64,000 nucleotides of DNA from Hominimerdicola alba (GTDB lineage Bacteria > Bacillota > Clostridia > Oscillospirales > Ruminococcaceae): the NCBI RefSeq assembly GCF_900112155.1, contig NZ_FOKQ01000013.1:1-64000 (forward strand), in the 5' to 3' direction. This document shows, piece after piece, positions 17,463 to 26,508 of the stretch. The notes beneath the pieces are model-generated. The model did no database searches and was not told the DNA's origin. It saw only the letters and a program-made list of their open reading frames with translations. Numbering within the stretch: the stretch's first letter is position 1; each line of letters begins with the position of its first letter. The position numbers and the translations under genes are program-made.

Positions 17463-19955
17463 TCAGCCAATGGTAACTTCAAATGTTCTGGATTCCAGCT
17501 TTCTAAGATCCCACTCGCCGTTGATCCTAGCACATACTACCATCTTATAAGTGCCGGATTCAAACTCAGGTGATATAACGCTTGTAACGTCGCCGTCTTC
17601 TCTTGCAAGAATCTTCCATTCGCCGTTGATATAAGCTCCGACTGCGTATCTTTCAGCGCCCTCAACAGGTGTCCAGGTGAGCTTGAATCTCTTGTGAGAC
17701 ACTTCAACATCTACGCCGGGGAACTTAGACTTGCATCCAATGCCTATAGAATTGGAAACATCGTTGCTCCAGCTGCCGTTTGCATATGCTATAACAGCTA
17801 CCTTGTATACTACTCCGGGATTCAGACCCTTGAACTCATAGGAAGTACCGTCGACCTCGTCGAACTTACGCCATACACCGCTGATATATGCACATACAGC
17901 GTACTTCTCAGCATCCGCTACAGGTGTCCATGAAAGCACAGCAGAACCGTTGCCTGCTTCATAAGAAAGCTCAGTAGCGGTGGAAAGCTTGTTTATAGTG
18001 ATCGTTCTTACATCTGTATACTCAACGCCGTCGATTGTTGCTGTTGCAGTATAGATCTTCTTGCCCTCGGTATTATATGTAGGATTTATAGTCTTTACTG
18101 AAATTTCAGCTTCAGCTGTCTTGACGTCACCGCACTTTTCGCAGATAACATTTACAGTTGCACCGCTTGCATTCTTGTTCCAGATCCACTCGGTCTTAGT
18201 GTAGGAGTGACCCAGAGCGGGAAGAATAGTTTCCTTTGTTTCAGTGTATACCTTACCATTGAACTCTGCAATTGCGGTACATACTGCCTTGCCGTCCTCG
18301 GTGCAGGTAGCATCCATGATCTTGGAAGTTACGATAGCCTTGATATTCTCAACGTGGTCGCAGTCTTCACATTTGAAGGAAGCAACAGCATTTCTGAAGT
18401 CATCTGTAAAGTTCCACTCGGGCTCACCATAGGTGTGGCCTGTTGCGGGTACCTTCCAGGAATCCTTCTCGATCTCCTGATATGCACCGTCTGCGAAAAC
18501 ATAGAACTTTCCGTCAGAGCCGTCATAATAACCTGTGTTTCCGTCATTCTCGCAGTCAGCTTCAGCAGCATCGTGCCAGGTGTACTTTATCTCAAGTGAG
18601 AAATCAGCAAGAGCCTCAGCACCCTTGAAGTTCTGAGTTTCTGCAATAGTTGCTCTAAGTGTATAGTCGCCTACCTCGGTAGGTACCTTATCGGTATATT
18701 CGGAATCCTCTGCATCCTTGGGCTTGTATTCAAAAGTGACTTCGCCCTCGCCCTTGTTTCCGTCAACAACGGGAACGCTGGGTTCATCGCCGAATGCCCA
18801 GTTAGCAACAGATACTGTAGGTTCGATATCTGCTCTTTCAACAGTAACTTTCACAGACTTAGCTGTGCAGTTGCCCATGCCTTCCAGCTTGTACCAGACA
18901 TTGTATTCACCTGCCTCCTTGACCTTAGGCAGTTCCTCTGTATAGGTACCGTTAGCCGAAAGGCTGTAAACCATTTTAGCGTCTTTAACAGAACCTGCGG
19001 TTATGAGCTCATGCTCTTCTTCATCATATACCAGATCTTCAACAGCAACAGGTGCTGTTATATCCGAAACTTTCTTTACTTCACCTTTGAAAGCAAGAGC
19101 GTTTCCACCGACAGCCTCAATAGTAGAATATGTGTCCTTTATAGTTACAGTACCGCTCATACCGTCAGCAACGGGATGAACTATACTTGCATCGGAGCAC
19201 TTTCCGTCTATCAGGCAGTTACTTACAGTAACATTTGCATTATATCCGCACCAGCCAACAAGACCGCAGGCAACATCGGAAGCCTTTACAGTTCCTGTGA
19301 AACCACAGTTCTTGAGCTTTACTTCTGCATTATAGCTGTGACCGATAAGTCCGCCGTTATGGGTTCCGCCGCTGATATCAGCAGTTACCAGAACATTTTC
19401 GATCTCCAGAGTTCCCAGCGCAGCACCAACAACGCCAGCAGAATGTATACCGCTCTTAACAGAACCCTTAACGATCATATTCTTGATGACAGCATCCTTT
19501 ACGCCACAGAAAGGAGCAGCGCAGTGTGTCATTTTATCGGCTTCCTTTTCGGATTCGTCTATCTTGAGAGTTATTGTATGATAGTTACCATCAAAAATTC
19601 CGGAGAAAGGACGGCTCACAGTCTCTGTGGGATGCTCGTTCTTTCCTATCATATCAGTAACTGTTATATCCTTTGTAAGTTTGAAATATTTGCCGCTGAA
19701 GCTTTCGCCTTCATTTACCTTTTCAGCCAGCTTTTTCCATTCATCAGCAGATGCGATCTGATAAGGCTCGGCCTTAGTGCCCTTGCCTTTACCGCTCCAT
19801 ATCTCAGTTTCTTCTTTCTCGTTTACAGCGGTAACAGCAACAACAGCTGCACCATCTTTCGAAAAGCTCTCTGCACTTACAGGCATCATACCTGCCGCAA
19901 GCACGAATGCCAGCAGTCCAGCAGTTACTTTCTTCAGAGTATAGTTTCCGCTCAT
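17463..19955 (-). CDS. Secreted surface protein: beta-helix-like region, Cys-containing repeats, two Fn3/CBM37-like modules
   Basis: 830 residues from MSGNYTLKK, chosen because AAGGAGG lies nine bases upstream. Signal peptide is about 1-29. Residues about 50-300 look like a right-handed beta-helix with GLUG-like turns (FSGIFDGNYHTITL, HSAGVVGAALG, HNGGLIGHSYN). Two Ig-like repeats follow (EDLVYDEEEHELI, then SVANWAFGDEP), then about three repeats built on LGHSY/TGHTY and CEKCGD/CEDCDH pairs common in clostridial cell-surface proteins. The C-terminus has an Fn3-like module and a diverged CBM37-like module. No catalytic motif is seen, and no LPxTG or SLH anchor. A glycan-binding adhesin is the best guess. 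It sits inside the cellulase island as its own transcription unit. Confidence 0.82.
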   Translation of the reverse strand: MSGNYTLKKVTAGLLAFVLAAGMMPVSAESFSKDGAAVVAVTAVNEKEETEIWSGKGKGTKAEPYQIASADEWKKLAEKVNEGESFSGKYFKLTKDITVTDMIGKNEHPTETVSRPFSGIFDGNYHTITLKIDESEKEADKMTHCAAPFCGVKDAVIKNMIVKGSVKSGIHSAGVVGAALGTLEIENVLVTADISGGTHNGGLIGHSYNAEVKLKNCGFTGTVKASDVACGLVGWCGYNANVTVSNCLIDGKCSDASIVHPVADGMSGTVTIKDTYSTIEAVGGNALAFKGEVKKVSDITAPVAVEDLVYDEEEHELITAGSVKDAKMVYSLSANGTYTEELPKVKEAGEYNVWYKLEGMGNCTAKSVKVTVERADIEPTVSVANWAFGDEPSVPVVDGNKGEGEVTFEYKPKDAEDSEYTDKVPTEVGDYTLRATIAETQNFKGAEALADFSLEIKYTWHDAAEADCENDGNTGYYDGSDGKFYVFADGAYQEIEKDSWKVPATGHTYGEPEWNFTDDFRNAVASFKCEDCDHVENIKAIVTSKIMDATCTEDGKAVCTAIAEFNGKVYTETKETILPALGHSYTKTEWIWNKNASGATVNVICEKCGDVKTAEAEISVKTINPTYNTEGKKIYTATATIDGVEYTDVRTITINKLSTATELSYEAGNGSAVLSWTPVADAEKYAVCAYISGVWRKFDEVDGTSYEFKGLNPGVVYKVAVIAYANGSWSNDVSNSIGIGCKSKFPGVDVEVSHKRFKLTWTPVEGAERYAVGAYINGEWKILAREDGDVTSVISPEFESGTYKMVVCARINGEWDLRKLESRTFEVTIG

Positions 19956-20008
19956 TGGCTTGTTCCTCCTTACGTGAACATCAACAGTGTGTACAACACA
20001 CATTTACG

Positions 20009-20060
20009 ATATACCGCTCTCCTCGGTCGATACTCAGACCCGCCTTGCAGCACGGTATAT
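20009..20060 (-). other. Structured 5' leader of the surface protein gene
   Basis: Within a leader of about 180 bases, arms ATATACCG (20009-20016) and CGGTATAT (20053-20060) pair around a G/C-rich 36-base interior; a second hairpin (GTGTGT-ACA-ACACAC) is at 19987-20001. I do not recognise a known riboswitch. Confidence 0.4.
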
Positions 20061-20139
20061 ATGTCTCCGCTTTTTGTTTTTGGCTACCATATCGCCGTGA
20101 AAAATATATAGACCACGGGCATATAAGGTAATTTTTTAT

Positions 20140-20168
20140 ATTATATCACACTTTATACAAGACGTCAA
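20140..20168 (-). promoter_or_regulatory. Promoter of the surface protein gene
   Basis: On the minus strand TTGACG (20168-20163), 17-base spacer ending TGA, TATAAT (20145-20140). Confidence 0.85.
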
Positions 20169-20213
20169 TCATTTTCACAGAAATTTTAGTATTTGGCATA
20201 TATTTTAACAAAA

Positions 20214-20245
20214 AGATCAGAGGAGACCTCAGATGAGATCTCCTC
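20214..20245 (-). terminator. Terminator of the GH11/CE4 gene
   Basis: On the minus strand GAGGAGA pairs with TCTCCTC around an imperfectly paired interior, followed by TGATCTTTTTG. Confidence 0.75.
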
Positions 20246-20277
20246 CGACCTTATTAATATGGTCTTTTTAATGAAAA

Positions 20278-22611
20278 TCAGCTTACCTTTGTGTAGATCT
20301 GACCGCCGTTCAGGGTCTTGCCCTTAGCTGCGAACATTTCAGAAATGGTAACTACCTGATAGCCCTGAGACTTCAGCCAAGGAAGAACACTCTCCATAGC
20401 TGTAGCAGTATTGTCATAAGTCTCGTGGCAGAGAACGATAGCACCGTTCAGAGAACCGTTGTTAGCTGCGTTCTTGATAGTGTTCTCGATCTGGTATGCA
20501 GATGCACCGTTCCAGTCCTGTGTATCGATAGCACAAGTGATCATAGGAACATCGTACAGTGTCTGCTGAACCTGCCAGTTGGAAGCCAGGTAAGGCAGTC
20601 TGAGGAGCTTGGAAGGCTCTGCGCCGATGATGCTCTTCAGCTTGCTTGCACAGTTATCATACTCAGAACGGATCTGGCTTGCGTTTTTCTCAGTCAGGTT
20701 GGGGTGAGACATAGTGTGGTTTGCGATCTCCATGCCCTTGCTGTAAGCATCACGAACCTGATCAGGCTTGCCGATCCAGTTGCCAACATAGAAGAATGTT
20801 GCGTGGAAGCCGTTCTTATAGAGAGCATCGATGATTCTCTGACCGGAGTAACCCTGTGCAGTACCGTCATCGAAAGAGATAGCTACCATAGGCTTGCTGG
20901 GGTCAACGTAATAACCGTTGTTACCACCATTGTTTCCGCCGTTGTTGCCGCCATTATTGCCACCGTTGTTTCCGCCGTTATTACCGCCGTTGTTTTCTTC
21001 GTTACCGCCGTTGTTGGTGTAAACAGGTGTGCGGTACTGAATGTTGTTGTAGGATCTGGTGGTCACTACTACGTAGCTGTCCAGAGCGCCTGCTGTATCC
21101 CACTTGCCGTTTACTCTTGCAGCAATTGCTACTCTGTAGCTCATGTTGGGAGTAAGGCCCTTGGGAGTAGTGTAAGAAGTGCCGGAGATGTTGGAATCCT
21201 GAACTCTCCACTTACCTGCCAGATAAACTGCGATGCCGTACTTGTCAGCGCCCTTTACAGCGTCCCAAGTGAATCTCATCTGGTTGTACTGGCTGCTGTA
21301 TTCCATCTTAACGTTTGAAGGAACAGTTGCGCTTGTGCCGCCTGTACCTGTGCCAGTACCTTCTGCGGTGTAGCCTTTGTTTGCGATTATAGCTCTGTCA
21401 ACATAGATGTCGCACAGGCTGTCGGGAGCTTCAACGTACATCTTTACGTTGGATGCGCCCGAAGGAATTGTGAAGTTAGTGTTCTCAAGCTTTGTCCACT
21501 TGCCTGCTGTGCAGGTGCCCTCAGCTATCTGAGTGTAATTTGTGGTACCATTCTGATCATACTGCATAGACAGCTGAACAGTTGTGCTCTCGGTAGGATT
21601 TACCATAGCGCTGAAGCTGTAAGCGCTGCCGGGCTTGAAAGTAGAAGTGTTGACATCTACTTCACCGCCGTTCCAGTTATCAGTTCTGCCGCTTACATAC
21701 AGGGACTTGCTGCCCTCATAAGCCTTGGAAGAAGATGATGTTACACTTGCAGAACCTCTGCCTGACCAGGAATTGGTGCCGTTCTCGAATGTAGCGGAGT
21801 ACAGTGTACCCTCGATCTCCGGCTCCTCCGGCTCGGGGTCAGGAGTGTAGCCACTTTTGCCTTCATACATCTTCAGATTAACATCAGCTGAACCGTCGGA
21901 TTCCCAACCTTCAACGTTGAAAGCAACTTCGTACAGGTTGCCCATCTTCAGACCCTTGGATTCCCAAGCCTTGAAGTGCTCGGAAACGCTGATTGTACCC
22001 TTAGTTCTAAGGTTCTGACGGATGCTGATATACTGTGTGAAATTCTTGTTGCCTTCGATGGTGTAGGAATTTCTTGCACTTGTATAGATCTTGTATTCAC
22101 TGCCGTCGATAGTAACGGAACCCTTGTACTGTGCAGAGGAATCCTGTGCAGGAGACCAGTTCTTCCAGTCTTCGATGATGTAGTACTCTACCAGAGGATT
22201 CTGAGCCCAGCCGTAGATACAGATTCTGGAGTTACCTGATGAACCTGCCTGCCAGTTGCAGTCGTAATCACAGTAGAAATCACCGTAATCCTTGTAAGTC
22301 TTAGGGTTATTCAGACCCCAGTAAAGACCACGGCGAGCAAGGAAGTTACCTCTTGAACCGTTAGGACCGCACTTCCATGATGTGCTGAAACCGCCGTCAT
22401 TGTCGTGCAGTGTCATAGTAGAAGAGTTAGGGGTATCTGCCTGCCAGATCTCGTGATGGTAATCATTGTACCAGCCGACTTCCTGTGTGTGCGAAGGGCT
22501 TGTTGTCAGTACCTTAGCAGCAGATGCAGTAACTGATGATATAATAGGTGAAACCATCAGTATACCGGCAACAAAAGCACTTGTTATGCGCTTTGTAACT
22601 GATTTCTTCAT
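20278..22611 (-). CDS. Multimodular secreted GH11 xylanase - CBM22 - CBM37 - CE4 deacetylase
   Basis: 777 residues. Signal peptide about 1-32. The GH11 jelly roll (about 35-255) has nucleophile Glu142 (PLVEYYIIED) and acid/base Glu234 (VEGWESDG). A PEPEEPE linker leads to a CBM22-like module (about 268-410), then a CBM37 (about 428-520). An Asn/Gly linker with seven NNGG-like repeats (about 540-565) joins a C-terminal NodB-type CE4 domain (about 570-770) with Asp581-Asp582 in SFDDG, the metal His pair in NHTMSHP, RLPY and LCHE. The CE4 domain probably removes acetyl groups from xylan, opening the chain for the GH11 domain. The start has GAGAGG ten bases upstream. The transcript leader is over 200 bases. 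Confidence 0.94.
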   Translation of the reverse strand: MKKSVTKRITSAFVAGILMVSPIISSVTASAAKVLTTSPSHTQEVGWYNDYHHEIWQADTPNSSTMTLHDNDGGFSTSWKCGPNGSRGNFLARRGLYWGLNNPKTYKDYGDFYCDYDCNWQAGSSGNSRICIYGWAQNPLVEYYIIEDWKNWSPAQDSSAQYKGSVTIDGSEYKIYTSARNSYTIEGNKNFTQYISIRQNLRTKGTISVSEHFKAWESKGLKMGNLYEVAFNVEGWESDGSADVNLKMYEGKSGYTPDPEPEEPEIEGTLYSATFENGTNSWSGRGSASVTSSSSKAYEGSKSLYVSGRTDNWNGGEVDVNTSTFKPGSAYSFSAMVNPTESTTVQLSMQYDQNGTTNYTQIAEGTCTAGKWTKLENTNFTIPSGASNVKMYVEAPDSLCDIYVDRAIIANKGYTAEGTGTGTGGTSATVPSNVKMEYSSQYNQMRFTWDAVKGADKYGIAVYLAGKWRVQDSNISGTSYTTPKGLTPNMSYRVAIAARVNGKWDTAGALDSYVVVTTRSYNNIQYRTPVYTNNGGNEENNGGNNGGNNGGNNGGNNGGNNGGNNGYYVDPSKPMVAISFDDGTAQGYSGQRIIDALYKNGFHATFFYVGNWIGKPDQVRDAYSKGMEIANHTMSHPNLTEKNASQIRSEYDNCASKLKSIIGAEPSKLLRLPYLASNWQVQQTLYDVPMITCAIDTQDWNGASAYQIENTIKNAANNGSLNGAIVLCHETYDNTATAMESVLPWLKSQGYQVVTISEMFAAKGKTLNGGQIYTKVS

Positions 22612-22833
22612 AAACTAATTACCTCTCTTTCAGTTTAAGTTTGTGTATTCGGACGGTCCAACCACATTCCATCGGGAACCTCTCCCAATATGCAAAAACA
22701 TGACCCAAGGCACCTCTGTATGACACCCGGCAGATCATACGCTGTAAGTTTTTTGCTCACCTATGCTGACTGATCTTTGTCATATATTGACGTGCCATAG
22801 TGTTTTCGCAATTATTGACCGTCTCTATTAAAA

Positions 22834-22861
22834 ATTTTACCAAATTTGCGAAAATTTACAA
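22834..22861 (-). promoter_or_regulatory. Promoter of the GH11/CE4 gene
   Basis: On the minus strand TTGTAA (22861-22856), 16-base spacer ending TGG, TAAAAT (22839-22834). It predicts a leader of about 215 bases, long for this window; no known riboswitch fold was recognised in it. Confidence 0.65.
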
Positions 22862-22875
22862 GGCATTTTTTGCTG

Positions 22876-22890
22876 ATTAAACGATTACAT
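22876..22890 (-). promoter_or_regulatory. Shared polysaccharidase upstream element, copy 2
   Basis: ATTAAACGATTACAT, identical to 17218-17232, ending 14 bases upstream of the -35. A nearby TTGACA on the minus strand (22917-22912) has no matching -10. Confidence 0.6.
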
Positions 22891-23199
22891 TTGTTAATTA
22901 TTGCGATTAATTGTCAAGGAACATAAAAAATTCAGCTGAATTCGGTTGAAATTAGGGGCTTTTCCGTACAAGTTGTATCCTAAAAATATAAAATGTAAAA
23001 ATTTCGACCATACAAATAAGCAATAATCGATACGAAATAATTTCGTAATATTTTTAACGATTGGTTGAAAATTCCCAGTTTTTCGGACTTTTTGAAAATC
23101 ACCAAAAATTATGAAAAATCGTCAGAATAGCAATAATTCGTTCACACTGACCAATTATTGCTTTTTATGCAAATTATTTGAAACCTATTCTAATGCAAA
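22891..23199. other. A/T-rich non-coding stretch upstream of the xylanase gene
   Basis: No supported gene. The stretch holds several short TAATTATTG/ACGATT-like words similar to parts of the shared upstream element and ends at the terminator hairpin of the dockerin operon. Confidence 0.5.
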
Positions 23200-23227
23200 C
23201 GGGACTGCCCAAAACCGGTCAGTCCCG
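23200..23227 (-). terminator. Terminator of the dockerin operon
   Basis: CGGGACTG (23200-23207) pairs with CAGTCCCG (23220-23227) around a 12-base interior. The T tail is short (TTTGC on the minus strand). Confidence 0.6.
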
Positions 23228-23274
23228 CTAAAAATATTCAGATCATTTCAGCCGTATCAGCTATCCTCACCCGA

Positions 23275-24777
23275 TCATACATACTTCGCGGGGATAAGCT
23301 TCTTGCCCTTTACGTGTGCGGCTATGGCGATAATATCGTTGATGTTTATATCACCTGATTCGTTAACGTCAGCCGTCACAGGACCTCTGCCGTCAAGGAT
23401 CCTTTTACTCTTGACGTGTGCCGCGATCATAACAACGTCGGTAACATCGATAACACCGTCGCGGTTGCAGTCACCCAGCAGCAGCGGCTTTTTGTTGACT
23501 GTCACGTTGAATCTCTGCATATCCTTTGTATCTTTCACATTCAGCTTGCTGAGACTCAGCGAGTAATCTCTGCTGTCAGCCTTGTTATCGATATATATAG
23601 TGTAAGTCTCAGGCTTGACATTATACAGGCAGTAGTCTTTCTCAGGATACTTGAACACAAAGTTCAGATCTTCTATGCTCTTGGCAAGTTTCGCAGTTCT
23701 TAAAGAACCACCGCCTCCGCCGAAAACAGTTGAACCCGAGTTCAGAGTATATGACCAGTCAAAATCATAATCCATTTCAACTGCAGGGATCTCATTGGAG
23801 ACCCAGAACTCAACATAACCATCCTTATCGGGGATAGGCGCACTGATCACCGAACCGCTGTGATAGACAGCTGTAAACGCTAACTTGCTTTGATCGCCGC
23901 GGAGGTCAAATACCAGGGTGTGCTTTTCATCAAAACTGGATGTTTCTTTTGTTATTGTCAGATTTTCATCAGCAAGTCCGGGAAAAGCGTCATTGAACTT
24001 CATTCTTACCTTGCTGTAAGTAACAGATTTATCATATACCTCGCAGTAATCACCTACATAACCACCGCTGCACCATACTTTATACTTTCCGGTATCAGCT
24101 TTAAAGGAATTTTTCTCACCCGCGTGCTGATACATATAGTATAGACCTTTCAGATCGCAGTTCTGACTATCTTCGTAAGGTTCCAGTTTAACATTGCTGG
24201 CGGTATTTTTCAGTTCGGGAAATTTGCTGTCGGCATCAATAATTATAGTATTTGCAGGTACAGTCATAGTATCAACTACCGTCATTTTATTTATGTCATT
24301 ATAATAATAGTAGCACTCGTCGTCCAGTCTGATATAGCATCTACCGTCGCTGGAAGAGCTGTACTTGTAACTTTTGCCGTTTCTCAGAGAACCGCTGGGG
24401 CTTACGCCTTTCATTCTGTCGGGGATAAATTCATCGTAGGGGATACTGCTCCTCTTGCTGTAGTTTTTCAGATCATTAAGAGAATGGATTTCCGAAAAAT
24501 CATATAAAGTATCATCAAGTACATTAAGCTTTCCCTCAGGCCCCGTAAACTCTGCCACCTTGTTGCCCGAGCTGTCCTTTACTGCGAACTTCATGTCCGA
24601 AATATCCACATCTTCTCCCGCCTTTACGCCGAAATTCATATACGGCTTGTTAAGTCTTACATTCGTTACACTGTCAGCAGGCAGGTCATCAACGTGCGTA
24701 AACGCACTTACCGGCATTGCGCACATCACAGCAGCCGTCATAACTGCCGAAAGTGCTCTGATTTTCTTTGATATCAT
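23275..24777 (-). CDS. Secreted dockerin protein of unknown function, paralogue B
   Basis: 500 residues from the second ATG at 24777, nine bases after AGGAG. Signal peptide about 1-27. The body (about 30-430) has no catalytic motif I recognise; conserved blocks shared with the upstream paralogue include VRLNKPYMNFGVKAG, MTVPANTIIIDAD, SKVRMKFNDAFPGLADENL and SVFGGGGGSL-like Gly clusters. The C-terminus (about 435-500) is a type I dockerin with two calcium-loop repeats, LGDCNRDGVIDVTDVVMIAAHV and ADVNESGDININDIIAIAAHV. It should be secreted and dock onto a cohesin. Cotranscribed with the gene 45 bases upstream. Confidence 0.85.
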   Translation of the reverse strand: MISKKIRALSAVMTAAVMCAMPVSAFTHVDDLPADSVTNVRLNKPYMNFGVKAGEDVDISDMKFAVKDSSGNKVAEFTGPEGKLNVLDDTLYDFSEIHSLNDLKNYSKRSSIPYDEFIPDRMKGVSPSGSLRNGKSYKYSSSSDGRCYIRLDDECYYYYNDINKMTVVDTMTVPANTIIIDADSKFPELKNTASNVKLEPYEDSQNCDLKGLYYMYQHAGEKNSFKADTGKYKVWCSGGYVGDYCEVYDKSVTYSKVRMKFNDAFPGLADENLTITKETSSFDEKHTLVFDLRGDQSKLAFTAVYHSGSVISAPIPDKDGYVEFWVSNEIPAVEMDYDFDWSYTLNSGSTVFGGGGGSLRTAKLAKSIEDLNFVFKYPEKDYCLYNVKPETYTIYIDNKADSRDYSLSLSKLNVKDTKDMQRFNVTVNKKPLLLGDCNRDGVIDVTDVVMIAAHVKSKRILDGRGPVTADVNESGDININDIIAIAAHVKGKKLIPAKYV

Positions 24778-24822
24778 AATCATCTTCTCCTTTATAATAA
24801 ATTATACTATAATAATACATTA

Positions 24823-26325
24823 TCAGACTGTCTTGTTAGGCAACAGCCTTTTGTTTTTTACATGGGCGGCTAAAGCTGAAATATCGGCTACATTGATGCT
24901 GTTTGACCCATTTACATCAGCCGCGATAAGGCTTCTGCCCTTGAGAACTCTGATGCCCCTAACGTGCGCCGCTAAAACCGTGACATCATTAACATTTATA
25001 ACGCCGTTACGGTCGCAGTCACCCAGCAGCAGCGACTTTTTGCTGATCTTGACATTCGCAGTCTGCAGCTTCTTTGTGTCGGTGACAGTGAAGCTTTCTC
25101 CCGAGATATCGTAATCTCTTACGTCTGTATTGTCCTCCATAACTATGGTATACTTGTCAGGCTTGAGAGCAGCTATGCAGTATCCCGACTGCGGGAACTC
25201 CATAAGCACGCTGATCTTTTCCCTTGTCTTTGGAAGATCAGCTTTTATAACGGAACCGCCTCCGGCTCCGAATCTCGCAGAACCATCGACCATTTTGAAA
25301 TAGTTGAACGTGTACGTCATATCAGTCGAAAGAGTTTCATCACTTACCCAGAACTCAACATAACCTTCCGAATCGGGGACACAAGACGTTAACACAGATC
25401 CGCTGTAGCACAATGTTGAAACTACAGCATAACTCAGTGAATCATCTAAAACCGTACTCATTTTTCCTCTGAGATCATATGTAACGGTATATTCTGAATA
25501 ATCCTTTGTTATTTTAAGATTGTTGTCCGCTAACCCGGGGAAAGCTTCATTGAACTTGATCCTGACCTTTGAATAACTCACCGCGTGATCTGAAACATCA
25601 CATCTTTCTGAACCGCTACAGCCGGAAAAAACAATAGCGTATTTTCCTTTGCTTGCAGATATCATTTCCCTTTTACCGGCATGATCATACATCAGAAAAC
25701 TGTTATCCTTAGTTATCTCGCACTTCTGACCTTTTTCTTTGGGTACAAAATAACAGTTGTCAGTTTTATTCTCGTTCTGCAGGAATTTTTTATCCACATC
25801 AAACACTATCTTATTGGCAGGGACAGTCATCGTATCAACGATCTTGAAGCATGACTTATCATTGTAGGTAAGGAAGACCTCATCATCGGGTGCTATTTTG
25901 AGAGCGTCATCTCCTTTATAATAATATCTGTCACCGTTTATCTCGGTACAGCCTGAGGGATAGTAACCCTTGTAATCGGCACCGGTATAATACGGATCGA
26001 GAAACCGGCTTTCGTAACCGGATATTTTCTTGTAGCTGTCAACATCGTGTATTCCCGTAAGATCAACGGCTGTACCGTCAAGTATATTTACCTTGCCGTT
26101 CTTGCCGGTAAAGGTCGCGATCTTTACACCCTTTGAGTTTTTCAGCGCGAATTTTACATTGCTGATATCCGTGCCGTTTGAAGTCTGCATATTGATGTTG
26201 ATATACGGCTTGTTAAGGCGTACTCCCGTGACGATAGTGCGCTTTATGTTGTCAGCCGAGGCAGTGACCGATGTAAACAGCATCATTGCCGCCGCTGAGA
26301 ACGCAGCAATCATTTTTAACTTCAT
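24823..26325 (-). CDS. Secreted dockerin protein of unknown function, paralogue A
   Basis: 500 residues from the ATG at 26325 (AAGGAG seven bases before; an in-frame ATG three bases earlier is possible). Signal peptide about 1-25. Its body is co-linear with the downstream paralogue (VRLNKPYININMQTSNG, MTVPANKIVFDVD, SKVRIKFNEAFPGLADNNL), and it ends with a type I dockerin (LGDCDRNGVINVNDVTVLAAHV, ADVNGSNSINVADISALAAHV). With the chosen starts both paralogues have exactly the same length, supporting a tandem duplication. Substrate or binding role unknown. Confidence 0.85.
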   Translation of the reverse strand: MKLKMIAAFSAAAMMLFTSVTASADNIKRTIVTGVRLNKPYININMQTSNGTDISNVKFALKNSKGVKIATFTGKNGKVNILDGTAVDLTGIHDVDSYKKISGYESRFLDPYYTGADYKGYYPSGCTEINGDRYYYKGDDALKIAPDDEVFLTYNDKSCFKIVDTMTVPANKIVFDVDKKFLQNENKTDNCYFVPKEKGQKCEITKDNSFLMYDHAGKREMISASKGKYAIVFSGCSGSERCDVSDHAVSYSKVRIKFNEAFPGLADNNLKITKDYSEYTVTYDLRGKMSTVLDDSLSYAVVSTLCYSGSVLTSCVPDSEGYVEFWVSDETLSTDMTYTFNYFKMVDGSARFGAGGGSVIKADLPKTREKISVLMEFPQSGYCIAALKPDKYTIVMEDNTDVRDYDISGESFTVTDTKKLQTANVKISKKSLLLGDCDRNGVINVNDVTVLAAHVRGIRVLKGRSLIAADVNGSNSINVADISALAAHVKNKRLLPNKTV

Positions 26326-26379
26326 CATATTTCTCCTTATTAGTGTTATCATTACGGCAGGTCATTACCGTATAATTAG

Positions 26380-26408
26380 ATGATATCACGATTTTATTCT
26401 TTTGTCAA
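26380..26408 (-). promoter_or_regulatory. Promoter of the dockerin operon
   Basis: On the minus strand TTGACA (26408-26403), 17-base spacer ending TGA, TATCAT (26385-26380). Confidence 0.8.
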
Positions 26409-26508
26409 TCATTCCCAAAATATTTATTTCTTCGGAATGTCCGTCATACTCATAAAATCTGTACAATAAAACGCCCTTAAATCCGACAATTCGTAAATTT
26501 TTTTGACA

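Noticed and set aside
20919-21010. Tandem short repeats that could suggest a CRISPR or satellite
   Set aside because: They encode the NNGG linker of the GH11/CE4 protein; no spacers of CRISPR type. No CRISPR array was seen anywhere in the window.
20425-21318. 297-codon plus-strand frame rich in Val/Ala/Thr
   Set aside because: It is the antisense shadow of the Asn/Gly repeat linker and CE4 domain of the xylanase gene.
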